Assembly: GCA_030067915.1 (NCBI GenBank)
Contig: JASGCC010000008.1
Span: 1,860,001-1,924,000, forward strand
Reading direction: 5' to 3'
Length of the DNA: 64,000 nt
Source: Hydractinia echinata
Taxonomy: Eukaryota > Cnidaria > Hydrozoa > Anthoathecata > Hydractiniidae
Positions 27,011 through 40,494 of the stretch are shown here, piece after piece. The notes beneath the pieces were generated by a model, which did no database searches, was not told where the DNA came from, and saw only the letters and a list, made by a program, of their open reading frames with translations. How positions within the stretch are numbered: position 1 is the first letter of the stretch; each line of letters begins with the position of its first letter. Position numbers and translations under genes: made by a program.

Positions 27011-27274
27011 AGACCCCACCAATTTGTGGACAGCTGTTTATACTACCAGGTACAGTGCTTACAATTATCTCAATTCGCCTATTTTAATCAGACTAAAATT
27101 TAAAATTATCAAAAAAACAATAATAATCACAAATAAAATGAGCAATCGACAACCTTCGGGCTGTAAATGTTCACAGCTTATGTTACCATTTTTAAAAGGT
27201 AGGTCTGTATTGTCACGTGATCTAAGTTCTCCTTCGTCAAGCCTTTTTATTTTATTATCTGTCCTCTCTAAAGC

Positions 27275-28218
27275 TAAGGGGGGCACGAGGAACATTTTCA
27301 TGCGCGTGCTATGCAACACTGCTCCATTGCACGCGCATGAGAATAATTGCTCGTGTCCCATATCTGCTTTTTACTGCAATGGAGCAAAAAAATGTTGCAT
27401 GGAGCAAAAATTTTGCTCCACAACTTCGGGGACAAAATAGATCTGAATCTATTTTGTGCCAGTGCTCCAGGGACAAAATTTGATGAATATTTTGTTGCAT
27501 TGCAAATGTTGCTCGTGTCCCCACCTTCTGCAACATGTCCCGGGACAAAAATCATTGTTGCAGCACATTTGTGCCTCGTGTCCCCATATCATGCAACAAA
27601 TATGTTGCAAAATCATTTGAGGCATAGTGTAATTGACCAATGAAAATGCAAGAAACTGTAAACATTGTTTTTCTTGAGAGGTCGAACATCAAGGGAAGAG
27701 AGAAGATAGTAGAGAAAGCAAAAATGTTGGAGGAAAAGAAAAAGCTGTGTGATGAGGAAAAGACAATTTTGATCAATTTTTATAAAGCAAATCCTGCGTT
27801 ATGGGATAGCAGTGATGTTTATTACAAAAATAAAAACAAAAAAAAGCTATAAAGCAAGATATTGTTAATAAAATCAACAATGCATATAGCTCTGACAACC
27901 TCAACAACTTTCCATTCTCTCCAATCATTTATGCTTCAAGAGGTAAAACGAAGTGTTGGAAGCGAAGTTCCATTAAGGAAATGGAAGTTTTATGAGCAGA
28001 TGGAGCTTATCATAACTGATCTTACAAAAGAAAAGAAAAAATCACAATTTACATCCGAGGAAACAGAAGAGTTGATTGAAGCCTATTTTTCAAATCGAAG
28101 TTTTTCATAACACTATTCTGCAGCAAATGAGAGGGCGCGTCACGAGAAACATTTTCATGCGCATGCTATGGGACATGTTGCATAGCACCCGCATGAAAAT
28201 GTCCCTCGTGTCCCCTTA
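27275..28218 (+). mobile_element. fold-back DNA transposon with MADF-like relic
   Basis: Inverted ends of about 42 bp lie at 27275-27318 and 28177-28218; the shared core is cacgagg(g/a)acattttcatg followed by cg(c/g)gtgctatgcaac. Each end also folds on itself: cacgaggaacattttcatgc pairs with a partner ending near 27360, and 28141-28170 pairs with 28181-28210. Between them, from 27640, the plus strand encodes KTILINFYKANPALWDSSDV and, after a one-base frame change in an A-run, KWKFYEQMELIITDL. These match the opening and middle of a MADF (Myb/SANT-like) DNA-binding domain. MADF/Myb-like proteins accompany PIF/Harbinger transposases, so this may be a Harbinger-related non-autonomous element. 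No transposase is present. Confidence 0.6.
27640..28110 (+). pseudogene. MADF/Myb-SANT-like protein relic inside transposon
   Basis: Starts MKMQETVNIVFLERSN. A charged helix leads into a MADF-like core (ILINFYKANPALWDSS, then YYKNKNKK). The frame is lost at a run of A near 27840, continues in a second frame (AIKQDIVNKINNAYSSDNL), then in a third (KWKFYEQMELIITDLTKEKK). Two frame changes within 470 bp mark a decayed copy unless they are assembly errors. MADF domains bind DNA and often act with transposases. Confidence 0.45.
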
Positions 28219-29716
28219 CCTTAAAATTGACACCCTCGCATTTTTAAAAACGCGCGAACGTTAATTTTCCGGGAGGTAAGTCAGGTGTAAATTGATACCT
28301 TCATATAATACACATTTTTTTTTTTATAAGAATGTCTAAATTTTAGCACAGGCTAAATAATATGCTTATTTTTACACTTTTTCAGCCACAAACGTTCTTA
28401 GTTGTGTTCTTCCGAAAGAGTTGCGACATCAAATATTTTAATTTATGAAACTTTTGCGCGGAATAAAATTTACATTCGCGCACTTCGTACGGGTTTGTAT
28501 GTAGACCTCAATGTATTACACATCTTTCAAATTTAAGAGGTTTAATAATTTCAGTATTCAGTTTTGTGCAATCTAAATTTCGCGCACATTTTAAGAAGAA
28601 TATTATGTGCGCATCAAATTATCGCGCAGCCAAATGCGCGAAAAATAAGTATTCCCATAAAAAAATTGATGAATTTACAACTCGATGGTGATAAAGACTT
28701 GACGACAATTGTAAAAAATATATTACTAAGAACGAAAAAGGCTCTTAAAATATAAGAAATTTAGGGTGAGTATGTTCTTATTATTTCCTTTTTTTGGGGG
28801 GCAAAATCTCAACCTCAGACAACGTTCTTATAAACTTGATTCTTTTAAAATAAAAGGGTTTATTTATTTCAAGGTCTAACAATACCTTCACGCGAACATT
28901 GGACTAAAAAAACATCTCGCTTCACCTAATCTGCATCTTTCCTCCTCTACGCAGATGTTAGAGCTGGAAGAGCTTACCGCCTAAAAATGTAAACAACACG
29001 GAAAGCTGTCAAAAAAAAACTGATTTGATGGCGCGCAGGTATTTAATATGCAATTTTAAAAAAGCATCCACGTAATTTGGGCGTATATATAAGTAACATA
29101 TTTTCTTTTAAATTTCTATATATTTTTTGTAAATTGGACATCATGCACACGGTGGATGTGTGTAGAAAAACGTCTAAGGGTGAGAACAGCTCAGTAATAA
29201 TTATAACTAATTATAAAAAATAATTTTCCACTCAACTACGTAACTAGTCTGTACATAACCAACAAATCGTTTTCTATAGAAATCGAACAATAAAATAATT
29301 ATCGCAAAATCAACAAAATTGTTGCCATGACTACATGTTATTGATGTAAAGGATGTAAAAGTAGGAAATTGAACACTTCATAGAAATAAGTTATCGCGAG
29401 CGGGGGCTATCTGTATGAACGTACAAATATTGTTGACATGGCATGGATTTATTTATATTAAGTCTCCACCTTCACGTTTCTTCGAGTAAAAAAAGATGAA
29501 TCAATGGTGATGCTTTTTTTGATGACGTCAACATCATACTCGATAATCCTGTACCCCACAAAATCAATTATCTATGCCATGCAATAACGGAACAATCTTT
29601 TAATGTTTTTGAAACGCCAATGCTCCAAGTTGGTAATAAAACTATACAATAAAGTAAGAGTTTGTAAGTCAATAGTATGTACAATGATTTATCAAAATTG
29701 TTATTTTCGGTTTCCG

Positions 29717-32700
29717 TTAATTCCGTAGGGCAGCCAACCTGAAAAAAAAATCAATAAATATACACGATTTGTTAAAAACACAAACTATATAAGAACTTAT
29801 GACTTCAGAAGTCCAAAACTGTAGAACATGTTAAGAACATTTAAGGCTTTCCTAATACCAAGAAGTACTAAAATGCTACTTTAAACTTCAAAAATGACAA
29901 AATAAGAGGAAAATTAAGAACAAATTAAGAAATTTTGAGGCTTTAAATTTAAAAATCCTATCCTCTCAAGTCAAGCTGGACTGATTCCATGTAAGAGAAT
30001 CTTGAAATTTAGGGCAGAAACAAGTTGGAAAAGAAATAATCACCAGGCGACCTTCAAAGCGTAAATCATTTTCCCCATTTTAAAGGTAACACTTTTTTAA
30101 CTTAGTCGCCCACCAACTCTTTATTTTATAATGAAAGATAAAAAATGAGGTTGTGGGAACGAAATAGCTGAAACAAATGTAGTCAGATAAGAGTGGCCTA
30201 ACGAACGAAAATAAAAAAGAACATATTAGCGCCGAATTTTTGTCATTGGAGACAGGAAAAGATTTCTGAAAGATTACAATTTGCATACGGGACATATGAA
30301 ATGAACATTCAAAACAAAATCATGATAAACGTTTTTTCTGTAAAAAAAAATTGACATGAGATGACTCGCCCATCGTGATGCCTCGCCTAGATGACTCGCC
30401 CAGCATGACCCGCTGGGCTTGACATCTTGGTTACCATTATCAAAAGGCTATAATAAAAAATCAGACACTCTAGATCGGTTTTTCTAAGATGAAATGCGAC
30501 ACAACGAAATTTGTGAATTACATATTTTCGAAAATACACGACTTTACCATACCAAAAAGGGTTAAATCATTTAACTTGCGCAAAATTTTGTGTCTTATAC
30601 AACAACGGTGGAGGGGTGCGGGATTACCTGGAAGTGGCAAATTTTGAGACACAAAATTAATAAAATGACATGAACAGGTCTTGAAGACCTTATGATTGGC
30701 AGACAAAATACCTGAAAATTTAAGGGTCCTTATGTGACATTGAAGGCCAAAAAACAACGAAATGGTAAAATGACTACCCTTTTTTCAAACTTTTAGCTTA
30801 GATACTCAGATTGCAATATCATTTTAAAAGCACGAATGAAAGAAATAATTTTCGTGTTCAAATACAACAAGATTATAACTCAAATGACATTATAAGTGGA
30901 AAATAAAGAATTCCATAACTTATTTGGTGAAACTTTCAATTAAATTCTTTTCATTGTTGTGCAACGAATAAATTTTTAAAAATATTTGTTCATTGCCCTA
31001 AATCAATGCCAAAATAATATGAGAGCGACAGGTAAAAAGACCACAAACTAGAAAAATCTGCTTCTCATTGGCCTGTTCATATTATAATCACGAGCTTATC
31101 GTGCATCGAGAACAACAGTTTATTCGTATAATCCTGATCAAAATATGTTGAGAGAAAATAAATTTCGATGTACATCATTGGCTATTTTCATATTAATTTT
31201 GTGCAATTTAAACTTGCCAATAGTCCCTGTTCACAGCGGACTTACTATGCTGGGTTATTTGTTTAAATAAAAAATGTCAAAGTGGTGATTGTTGCTGACA
31301 TCAGCATATTCTTTTTCCGAATTTCTTCGCCTTGGTCCAGACGTGGATTACTCTGTAGCACAGGCGCCTGGATATATTTTCGATGTAGCGATTTTGCATG
31401 CTGGGGAGTATTGACTATTTGACTTTCGGGCATATTTCAGAAATGCGAAAATAGACTGCCGTTGTCTGGTAGGCTTAAAGCAAAATCATAGTAAAAACTA
31501 ACAGGATTTCCATAGCCCCTGACAATTCTCTATTAATCCAAACTTATGTCGAAAAGAAACTTTCAAGCTTGTTTACCTTCGATCCAGGTCAGTATCTTTG
31601 CTCTCCTGCGTAGTAGCTCTAGGTGCTTCAAGTGTGGACGCACCAGGCTGTAACTCGGCTAGTTGGTCCATGACTTCAAGACCATTTTCTTCGGCCACTT
31701 GGTGTATTAATGAGTCGACCTAAAAAGACAAGGGAGTAGCTGTAACTGGACGATGGCTGTCGGTATGGCGTTATGCAAGGAGGTTGGGCATGGGAGAAAA
31801 GCAAAGATGAGAAAATAATCGAAACACTCGTTATCTGAAATTTGAGATCCAATTAACGCCATATTTTGTAATTAAGAATCGCGATTTTTAATAGATATCT
31901 AGGTTTGATATTTGATTAATCCTTAAGAATCATGAAGGCTCAACACACTTCATACAATCTTCTAAAACTTCAGGGTTTGTTAAAAACAGACTACAACTAG
32001 CCCTAATAATTCTTACTTCTTCATAATTGAGGTCAATAAGGTAAAACGGTAAAAGATAAAAAAAAATGAAAATGAACTATAAAACATCCAATTTATAAAG
32101 AATTCTCTATAAGGGGGAAAACCCACCAAAAAATCAAGCTACCATAGTTCACATAGACAAATACTTTACCTGGTTTTGTGGTGTTGTGAGAGTGGTTGCA
32201 GCTCCCATGGTGTCTTCCATTACCTAAACACGAAGTACATATATTGATTGTATTTTGAAATGATTTTGGCTTCTGGGACTTTTACCTAACTGAGAGTTAC
32301 TAAACACATATCTTAATATTCAAAGTATAAAAACAGCCGCAAATCAAGTGAATCAAAAGTTTCCACAAAGGACATCAGCACCATTGTGCCGATTTTTTAC
32401 CCCAACCCATAGCCCCTACCCACCCACCCCATGTTTACGCAGACTCAAATTGTGATATTATCCACTATTCTTGAAGCTTAATATGGCTTCTCAGTAAAAG
32501 CAGTAAAATGCCCCGGACAAAAGCAACTAACTCCTCATGTGAATGGATAAAAGCGACGTGTATAATGCTATGTTCTGTGTAAAGAGTAACTAAACCAACA
32601 AGAAAAAATCTCTGCAAAAATTATCTGTCCGCTTACGGCAGAAAACCCTCCCTCCCCTTATCCGCTTTTGTCTTTATTTTGACTACCTTCCTAAGGTGCA

Positions 32701-35700
32701 GACGTCTTTTATGGATGACTTTTTTGCAAAATAAACACAAATCGAATCCAATTAAAAGTCTCCATATCAGTGAGAACCAGATAAACACATTTATATAAGT
32801 ACCACTGGTTAAACAGAAAAGGTGCAATAATAAACGGAACACATACCGAAGTATGAACGTCCATATGTTCGGCTTGTTTTTCAAACTTCTCCATAATTGC
32901 AGAAACCTACGTAAATATAAAAAAAAAAATTGACGACCATATAAACCCATACAAATTTTTCTCGGGCATCAAATCAGCTTAGATAAAAAAAGGAGAGACA
33001 CTGAATTTCCCCTAAATGATGTATAAGAGCATTACTGGTAAAAAAAAAGAAAGACATCTATACCTTCTCCAAATCCATTGAGGCTAGAGCTTTGTCTAAT
33101 CCTTTGACGGCTGTACCCATCGTTTTAGTTAGCTAGAAAACAAAGATATTACGTAAATTTACAGCCATACCACCAATCTTATTGCACAGCATACTGGAAA
33201 ATGGACAATGAGCTTTTCTTCTTAAAAATTATCAAAACAAATCTCATTTATATAAGGACATCTTGCAAACTTGCGTGGTAGATTTAAGAATACAGAACGA
33301 TAAGAAGCACATAGAATTATTAGGAAACTTGAAAATAGAAATGACAGTGCTTTTGTTAAAGGTAAAAAAAAACAGTGATCAGCTCTATCAAATCTCTATT
33401 AAAGTTATAAGAAACATAGATGTTTCTTATAACTTTAATACTGTGTAAAAAATGTGCATGTAAAGCATAAAACTGATTATGCCATATAAATAAGATTTCG
33501 AAAACAAACAAAATATATTTTACAACTTTAGTTTTACTTACCCCTTTCATCATCACTCCAGTCTGAACTCTTGAAGAAACCGCGTCAACTCGGGAAGCCA
33601 TTCGCAAGTAATTCAAGGACTCGTTCTTCTTTCTAATCGCATTTTCAGCGTAAATTTTTGCACCCTCTACATTTTTCTGCTGTAGTGCCTAAAATAAAAA
33701 AAATAAAAAAATAACTTCAGGTGAGAAAAACAGTTTCAGCACAAGGCTGCCCACAAGTTTAATCAATATAACGGTTTAGTCTCTATTTCACAAGCATTAA
33801 TCAAATACTTACAATAATAACATTAGTTAGTAGATATAAAATAAAAATATAAACAAATTTACAGGCTCGATCTGGAGAGCAAAATTGAATAAAACTTTAA
33901 CAAAATGGAGCTGAAAATGTTAAACCACACCAAATGAAGGAGACCTTAATACAGTATAAACTGTTTTGTCTATCTAAAACAACGAGAAACATTACCAGAG
34001 GTCTAAAGCATAGACCAAGCTTGCGAGGTCGATACGCTGACCGACAAAGATAAAACAGTTTGTATTTATTAACTGATAGCTATTTTGATTATTTTCTAAA
34101 GAGTTACTTGTGACAGGGTTGCAAAAAACAGGTTTTATTGAAAAAAGAAAACCTTCCATTCAAATTTCATTGTTTCAATTTTTCAAATACACATAGAAAA
34201 ACATTCAAATAACCATATTATAAAGAATTTTTTTTTTTAACTAAAGTTTATCACAGAAATTCGATGTTGCGCTTTGTGCTGATGAATGTTGATATTAAAA
34301 ACAAAGTTATTTATGTGTGTACACCATGGAACATGGATTTAAAATTATCAACATTTAGTGTTTGTGATATTTTGTAAAGGAGTGATATTTTGTATATGTG
34401 TTTTTGCTGTTTGTTTGAAGCTGAGTGATATGATTTAAACTTTTTACTACTTCATTGAGAAACGTGAATTGGATGGATGTCGTTGTTAAGAAGAGTTGAA
34501 ATGGCTGTTTTTCTGGCAGAGTGATTCGAAATTTCAGATTTACTGCAACTTGATTTTTGAGTGTGCAAGTGTATGTAGCTACTAGCTATGTTTTAACAAT
34601 TCTTGGGCAATTTTATTTGTTTACATTTATAGCATGAGGTTAAATGTTACACCGTACTGTATAAAGCCTGTCGTTGAGGCTTTTTAATCAAACAACGCTG
34701 CAGATTTCCCGTAGAAAATGGTTGAAAATAGCTATCAGTTAATAATAATACATATAATCTTGTATGCAACATTGGAAATGCTACCATATTCCTAAGCGTA
34801 ACTTTATACGCCTGTTTTCTGCCTTGTCTATTTTAATTAAATTAAATCCAGCAAAAGTTCAACACAGCAAGTGAGTTCACGTTAAACGCCGAGTTTAATG
34901 TTTTTAAAAGCATGTCTAATTCAATTCTTCATTCTTTCTCTTTTAACATTCCTGTCGTAATGAACGAAAATTTGAGAAACAAATGTGGTAAAATTTTGCT
35001 TCTACAGTATTTTAAGCGTAAAAGAAAAAGTCATAAATTGCGACTACAAGTCTTACGTACAGCTGAGAAAACAACAGCATCAAATTATGATTTTTCAGGC
35101 TCTCATCAAACATTGCATAAATAGTTATCATGAACTGATAAATAGTGAAACAAGAACACGTATACTTTCTTGCAGGAAATTTATACGGAATGAAGGTTGG
35201 TGAAACACGGTAAATATTTCATATAACGATAAAAGATTCAAACAAATCACAATTTTTCTTCTTATAACCTTTCTCTCCCTTTCTATATGCGAAAGCGCGT
35301 GGAATATAACTCGTTACTATGGCAAAACATTCCGAATTATCATTAATTCGGCACAAATTGGTGTTTTTATTACATGAAAACAACCATGATTTAAATTAAT
35401 CAAGACAGAAAACAGGTGTTTAAAGCAGTGCCGAATTTGTGAATTAAATTAGACAAGGTTTCTTGATCTTAATTCAAGTTGCAGCAAATAAAATTTATTC
35501 GCAATAAACACCGAATTTCTGCCTTGTCTAATTTAATTCAACGATGAAAAATTAAATTAGACAAGGCAGAAAACAGGCGTATAAAGTTACGCTAAGTAAT
35601 CAAGGTCTTCAGAAAATTTCCTGACGTACTTCTGATAACTGGGTAAAATCCCTACAAAAAGACGACAGACGCTGGTCAAAATTAGTGCAGCATTTTTTTA

Positions 35701-38700
35701 TTTTGCTGTTTACTATATTGTATAGTAATTTAAAGCTTTCAATGAACTCACATAATTATGTGTGCAATTTTTCCTTGTTCTAAGTGTGTTTTAGTTGGTT
35801 ACATTGTGGATGAAAGAAAGTATTGTCATTCTAATTGTAATCCACACAATCATTAGGGTGTGTTGCAGAAAAATGAAAATTATTATACAAAGCATTAATA
35901 CCTTTTTTATTTTAGCTTGTTGCACTTTTTGTTCCTTTTCACATTTCTTTGATGCTCGTTCTAACTGTTTGGATGCAAACTAAGTGAGAGAGATTGTGAT
36001 GTTAGAAAATTGCAGGAATTGTAACATGGTAAAAAGAATTTATCAACAGTCTCAAATATGCTAACTAAACATAGGCTGGATTTATGCTTGGGTGTGCAAG
36101 GTTGAATTTTTTATGATTACTTTTGTTTTGTTGATTATTTTAGTATTATTTTACTTCTTTATTTTTTTTGTCATAGTAATAAGCTACGGTGATAAGATGA
36201 TTCTTTATCTGGGCCATGCATGCAACTTGTTTCTTTTCTCATATGTACAATAAATAAACAAAACATTAAATCTTAAATCTTTTGTGCAAGTTTTTGTTTT
36301 TATTAACAGTTGGGGACAAATAAAAAAGGTTAAATAACGTACTTACTTTTAGTTGAAACAATGTATCTAAAAAACAAATATTTGGAAATATATACAAGGT
36401 TTTTTACATTACCAATCTCTGATAAGTTATTTTCAAACATTATTAAAATATATTTCAACCTCAATTTTTATTCTTCTTATTTTTCTAAGAAAAAATAAGA
36501 ATATTTTTAACTACAGATTTTTAATTTTTTAACAATTTCCAAAAGTGAAATTGTCCCATAAGAAAAGTCAAATTTAAAAATTCAGTCACGCAGTCGAGTA
36601 TGCACGATGCCCCTAAATAATCTTAGGTATGACTTCCTCTGGTCTAAACTTGTACAAGCCAACTATCTAATTTAGCTAATTATTTGGCAGTTATTACTGA
36701 CTGTTAAAGCTAAAACTCGGGGAGAACCAATAATTAGTCTGTAACAGGTTACTTAACAGATACAGGATAATTCAGATCGCAAGTATGTAAGTCAGTAAAA
36801 AATAAAAATAAACTTTGACAGTAACGGAATAATATTTTAAGTAATGATTTGCATGATCTATAACATTGTTAGCGTTGTAGTGTTAAATATCATTATTAGC
36901 TGCCATTCAACTTTTCGTAATTTAATTTACATTAAATATTGTTTGTTCCACAAGGAGTTACAAAGTTTAATTAATGACTTCACTCATGAGGTTTTGTACA
37001 TTAAATTTCCAGCGGTGAACTTTGATGGAACTTGCTCCTCGTATGTTCCCCACGCCAAAACAGTAGTACCTGTGCAGTGTACAGGGGTAAAGGAATTTTG
37101 TTCTAACTTTTGACTGGAATTATAAAGGTGTGCCATTCGTCACACGCTTACAGGGAATTCCATGAAAAAACAACACGCATGAATCCATATCAAAGAATTT
37201 GTGTGTGCGATGTTTTTTGACATTTTAATTCACTTTTTAGAGAGCCCTTAAGTGGTGTAAAATATATTACCAAATCACATTTCTTCATCGTAGGAAGTAA
37301 CCTTTAGCAAATATATACTGTAGGAGCACATTAAAACACTGATCAAAGAGAGAAAATAAAACAGGTCCCTCAAGAGCTTGTGTCAAAAATTGAATTGCAA
37401 ATAAGCAATATTCTATGCATACAATTATTGTGTAACATTTCTCTTTCAAAAAAGGAAAAAAAAAGTTACGATTAGATCAGGAAAAAGGCTAAATTTCCTC
37501 AGGAATGTTTTTAAGATGGCTGAGCATAGCCTAACTAGTCTAATTAGCTGATGCAAAGACTTCAGACTTATAGTTTTAGTCCTGCAAAGCAGAGCAAACA
37601 AAATTTTGCTTAACAAGCAACTAAACTACAAAAAAAGATGGTGCAATTAGATGTGGTTGTCCAGATAAGGCAGACGTCGCAAAAATTTGGTGTCACCTAA
37701 TCGACCCTGTTTTTAGATTGCAATTTTTGACATTCAGAGTTGGAAGAATTAAAGCGATAAAAAATGTTCTATATTCTAGTTATCCCAGTACTCAAATTTA
37801 TTATCAGGCTTTGCTTTAACATTCTGGATGAGAGTGCTGGAACGGTCCTACGGCTGTGAGAAATTACATCATGGCTTCTTGTCCATTGCTCGCATGAGTT
37901 TGAGCACCCGTGTAAAAAAGTTCATTATTTCTAAAAAATTTATTATATATATATATATTTGTGTAATCATTCAGCAATCATTTTCATTATCTTTACCCAA
38001 CAGAGCGCTTTTCCTGACCAAATGTGCAATAGCTTGGTGAAGCAGGTTAAGGGGTTTCTAGCATAATTTGTAGAATGCGTGAGACTTGGTTTTCCTCACA
38101 TGGTTGTTCGTTACATAGTTTTCAAAAAACTTTTGGTTATATTATATACCTTCTGCCTATTTTCTTCCTTTTTATAAAAAAGCTCACCTGTAGAGTTTGT
38201 AAGATTTTATGAATTAAAAACAGTGGAACTATTGATGAACCCCTGTTCTTGTTTTTCATTGCCAATCCTTAGCTTCATTGCCATATTTAAAAAGCAAACG
38301 CCCTGGGGACGAGGTTAAAGACTTATTTTGTTTGCAGATTTATGGAGTTGGTCACATGGAGCTTCCTGGAATCTTGTGTTGCGCGCTGCTTTGATCAACA
38401 AGCTCTGGGACAATTATCGTTATATGTATACAAATGAAAGTATACAAAGAAAGTACCCAGACAGTAAACTTACCTCCTGACCTATTTTTGAAATGCGGTT
38501 TTCACCCCTAAAATGCACGAAATTTCTAGTTTTCAAAAATGGTATATATCATTTTTGATCAGACGTCGACTAAAAGCAGTTTAATCGCTTGAAACCGAAA
38601 TTGCCTGGCTTCTCGTAAATCCTGGACCCAGTCGGTATAGTTGAATGTATATAAAGAAAGTACCCTCTTTCATCTGACCGCTCAAGGGGGGCTGACTTGA

Positions 38701-39823
38701 TGTAAATGCCTGAACACTTGCCACTTTTTGAATAAAGTTTGTGCTTTTTGGCCAATAACTCCTTAACTCGCACAAATTGGCACATGAAAGCTCCAATACA
38801 CCTTTACGATAATTCAATTGTACATGCGTTCCTACGGCTCTCCATCGTTTTACAATATCGGAAAAAAGGAGGTAAAAATCGTGTTTTTATGAGAGTTTGT
38901 TAGAGACGAAAGCGTGTTTTCTCCAGTTTTTTAACTTCCGTCGTATCAATTTCTTTCAAATTTTCAGGAAACGTTAATAATAATAAGATACAACTTATGT
39001 GTACTTTTCATTAAAAACAAAACGCGGCAAGAAAAGTTATCACGAAAAAAAGTGTTTTCTCCTTAATAAACTCTTATAAAAGTGTGATGTTTACCTCCTC
39101 CGATCACAAAATAAGCTGCGATGGAGTGTTAGTTTTCCCGAATTATCGTAAAGGTGTATTGAACGAGGCACACAAGTTATCATTAAATATCAGTGTAGTG
39201 GCATGGATTTGTGACTGGATAGTTAGACATGATTTTTGTTCGAATTTATGAGTTTTTATTTGCAGACTGACCTTATTTTCAGGACTCAAATGACTATAAC
39301 AACACCCCATATTTGTAGAGCCCACAATCGTGAGAGAAAATAACGAATGTCCTAAATCAACAAAGATGCTTTCCTAAATAGTCTATGGAAAATGTCCTAA
39401 CTAAGAAGTAAATAATAGACAGAAATAATAGACAGGGTATATCCCTCGATATTTGTGAGGCTAGCCATGTAAAATATGCACATCTATCTATCTCTAAGCT
39501 ACTATCCTAATTCGACATGATGGTCTAATTTGTGCAGTTGTCTCACTCCCTGACTGTTTTTACTTTCAAAACAAATGGTCACCACAGGTCACCGCATCAA
39601 AAATATTTTATACAGTCCTTTTCTAGTTGGACAGAAATTTTATTAAAGTTTTCTTTAACTCAGATAGGAGCTTTAAACAGTCTTATAAGCTAGAACTTTA
39701 ATTGTGGTCCTTTCTGGGGAAAATTGGAAGGGTAGCTATTATCATCCCTTGCCTTGGGAAATAGGCTACCTATCTAACAACAATGCGTTAAATAAGCGTT
39801 AAGAAGAAAAGTTTACCTTCCAT
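29717..39823 (-). CDS. CHMP1A: charged multivesicular body protein 1 (ESCRT-III)
   Basis: Complete nine-exon gene for an ESCRT-III subunit acting in endosomal sorting, membrane scission and Vps4 recruitment. Exons: 39817-39823, 36347-36366, 35902-35979, 33542-33688, 33064-33132, 32847-32906, 32170-32223, 31577-31719, 29717-29738. All junctions are GT-AG and phases agree, giving 199 aa, the family's normal length. Seen: MEDTLFQLK at the start (as in CHMP1A), then FASKQLERASKKCEKEQK, KIYAENAIRKKNESLNYL, RMASRVDAVSSRVQT, GLDKALASMDLEK, EHMDVHTSVMEDTM, TTLTTPQNQVDSLI and EENGLEVMDQLAEL. The C-terminus LDRRLAALRN is a MIT-interacting motif (MIM1) of the kind read by Vps4 and spastin. The first coding exon holds only 7 nt and the second only 20 nt, so the N-terminal nine residues come from two tiny exons. 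Introns carry mobile elements. Confidence 0.96.
33398..33439. repeat. perfect 42-bp inverted repeat in CHMP1 intron
   Basis: Two 20-bp arms, the left reading attaaagttataagaaacat, are exact reverse complements separated by only AG. It lies in the intron between the exons at 33064-33132 and 33542-33688. It can form a cruciform, or a hairpin in the pre-mRNA. The 2-nt spacer is too short for an ordinary microRNA precursor loop. Confidence 0.9.
34793..35595. mobile_element. inverted-repeat DNA element in CHMP1 intron
   Basis: About 45 bp at the left end (taagcgtaactttatacgcc onward) is repeated in reverse complement at the right end (35551-35595) with about two mismatches. The inner part of the end (gccttgtctaatttaatt) also recurs at about 35521-35538 and, inverted, near 35435. 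At about 800 bp with no transposase it is a non-autonomous terminal-inverted-repeat element. I could not define a target-site duplication. Confidence 0.75.
36380..39816 (-). other. CHMP1 intron 1, with a truncated SINE
   Basis: This 3.4-kb intron lies between the 7-nt and 20-nt coding exons. It contains a 5'-truncated plus-strand copy of SINE family 1 at about 39424-39493 and a half copy of the cctggggacgaggtt MITE at about 38300-38320. No domain-bearing frame is seen. A frame at 36844-37113 on the plus strand has no recognisable features. Confidence 0.6.
39424..39493 (+). mobile_element. truncated SINE family 1 (3' end only)
   Basis: Matches the body end and (atct)n tail of the elements at 23134 and 25296 but in opposite orientation, and lacks the tRNA head. 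5' truncation is typical of incomplete reverse transcription. Confidence 0.7.
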
Positions 39824-40494
39824 TCTATTCCTTTGATATAATATAACAATAACTAATCCGCAGTTTCGTTAACTTTACGCTGGTGGAATATTGCTGCTCT
39901 TCACTTCACTACTTCACTTCACTTCCCTGGTCTGTTTTGATATTTTGCATCGTTATGATTCAGTTTTTAACAAGGATTTTTTTATCAAACGGCACTTTCA
40001 GCGAGTCAATAAGTTTACTTATGTCAGCAAAAATACGTAATGTTGCTATTTTTATCCAGGCGCACGGAACACTTCAACGCAACAACCTCGTCCCTAGGTT
40101 TTTACCGTTTCTGATCACGGCTGTTTCAGCGGGCAATATTTCGGAAACTCAGACTGCTCATGTCTAAACATTTTTTTGAATTAGGACTGGGGCGAGATCC
40201 GTTAAAATGTAAACATATTTTAGGCTAGCTAACCTTTATTTGGATACAGCTTTATACCCATTAAACACACTGAAACCTTAAAACTGAGATTTGATAATAA
40301 AAACTTATTCATTTATCAATAAAATTTTAAAAAAAATTATTAAGTTTCATTTGTTTATCAGCTACCACAACAAGCTTAGATTTTATGTCTTTTTTTTAAT
40401 GAAAACAGATACCCTCTCAATCCTGTTAAATTCTTGTAAACACGAATATGGAAAGTGTATCTACTTATTTATCGAAACTGTTTTTTTATTCTCG

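Noticed and set aside
33398..33439. MicroRNA precursor
   Set aside because: The loop would be 2 nt, too short for a Dicer-type hairpin; better described as a palindrome.
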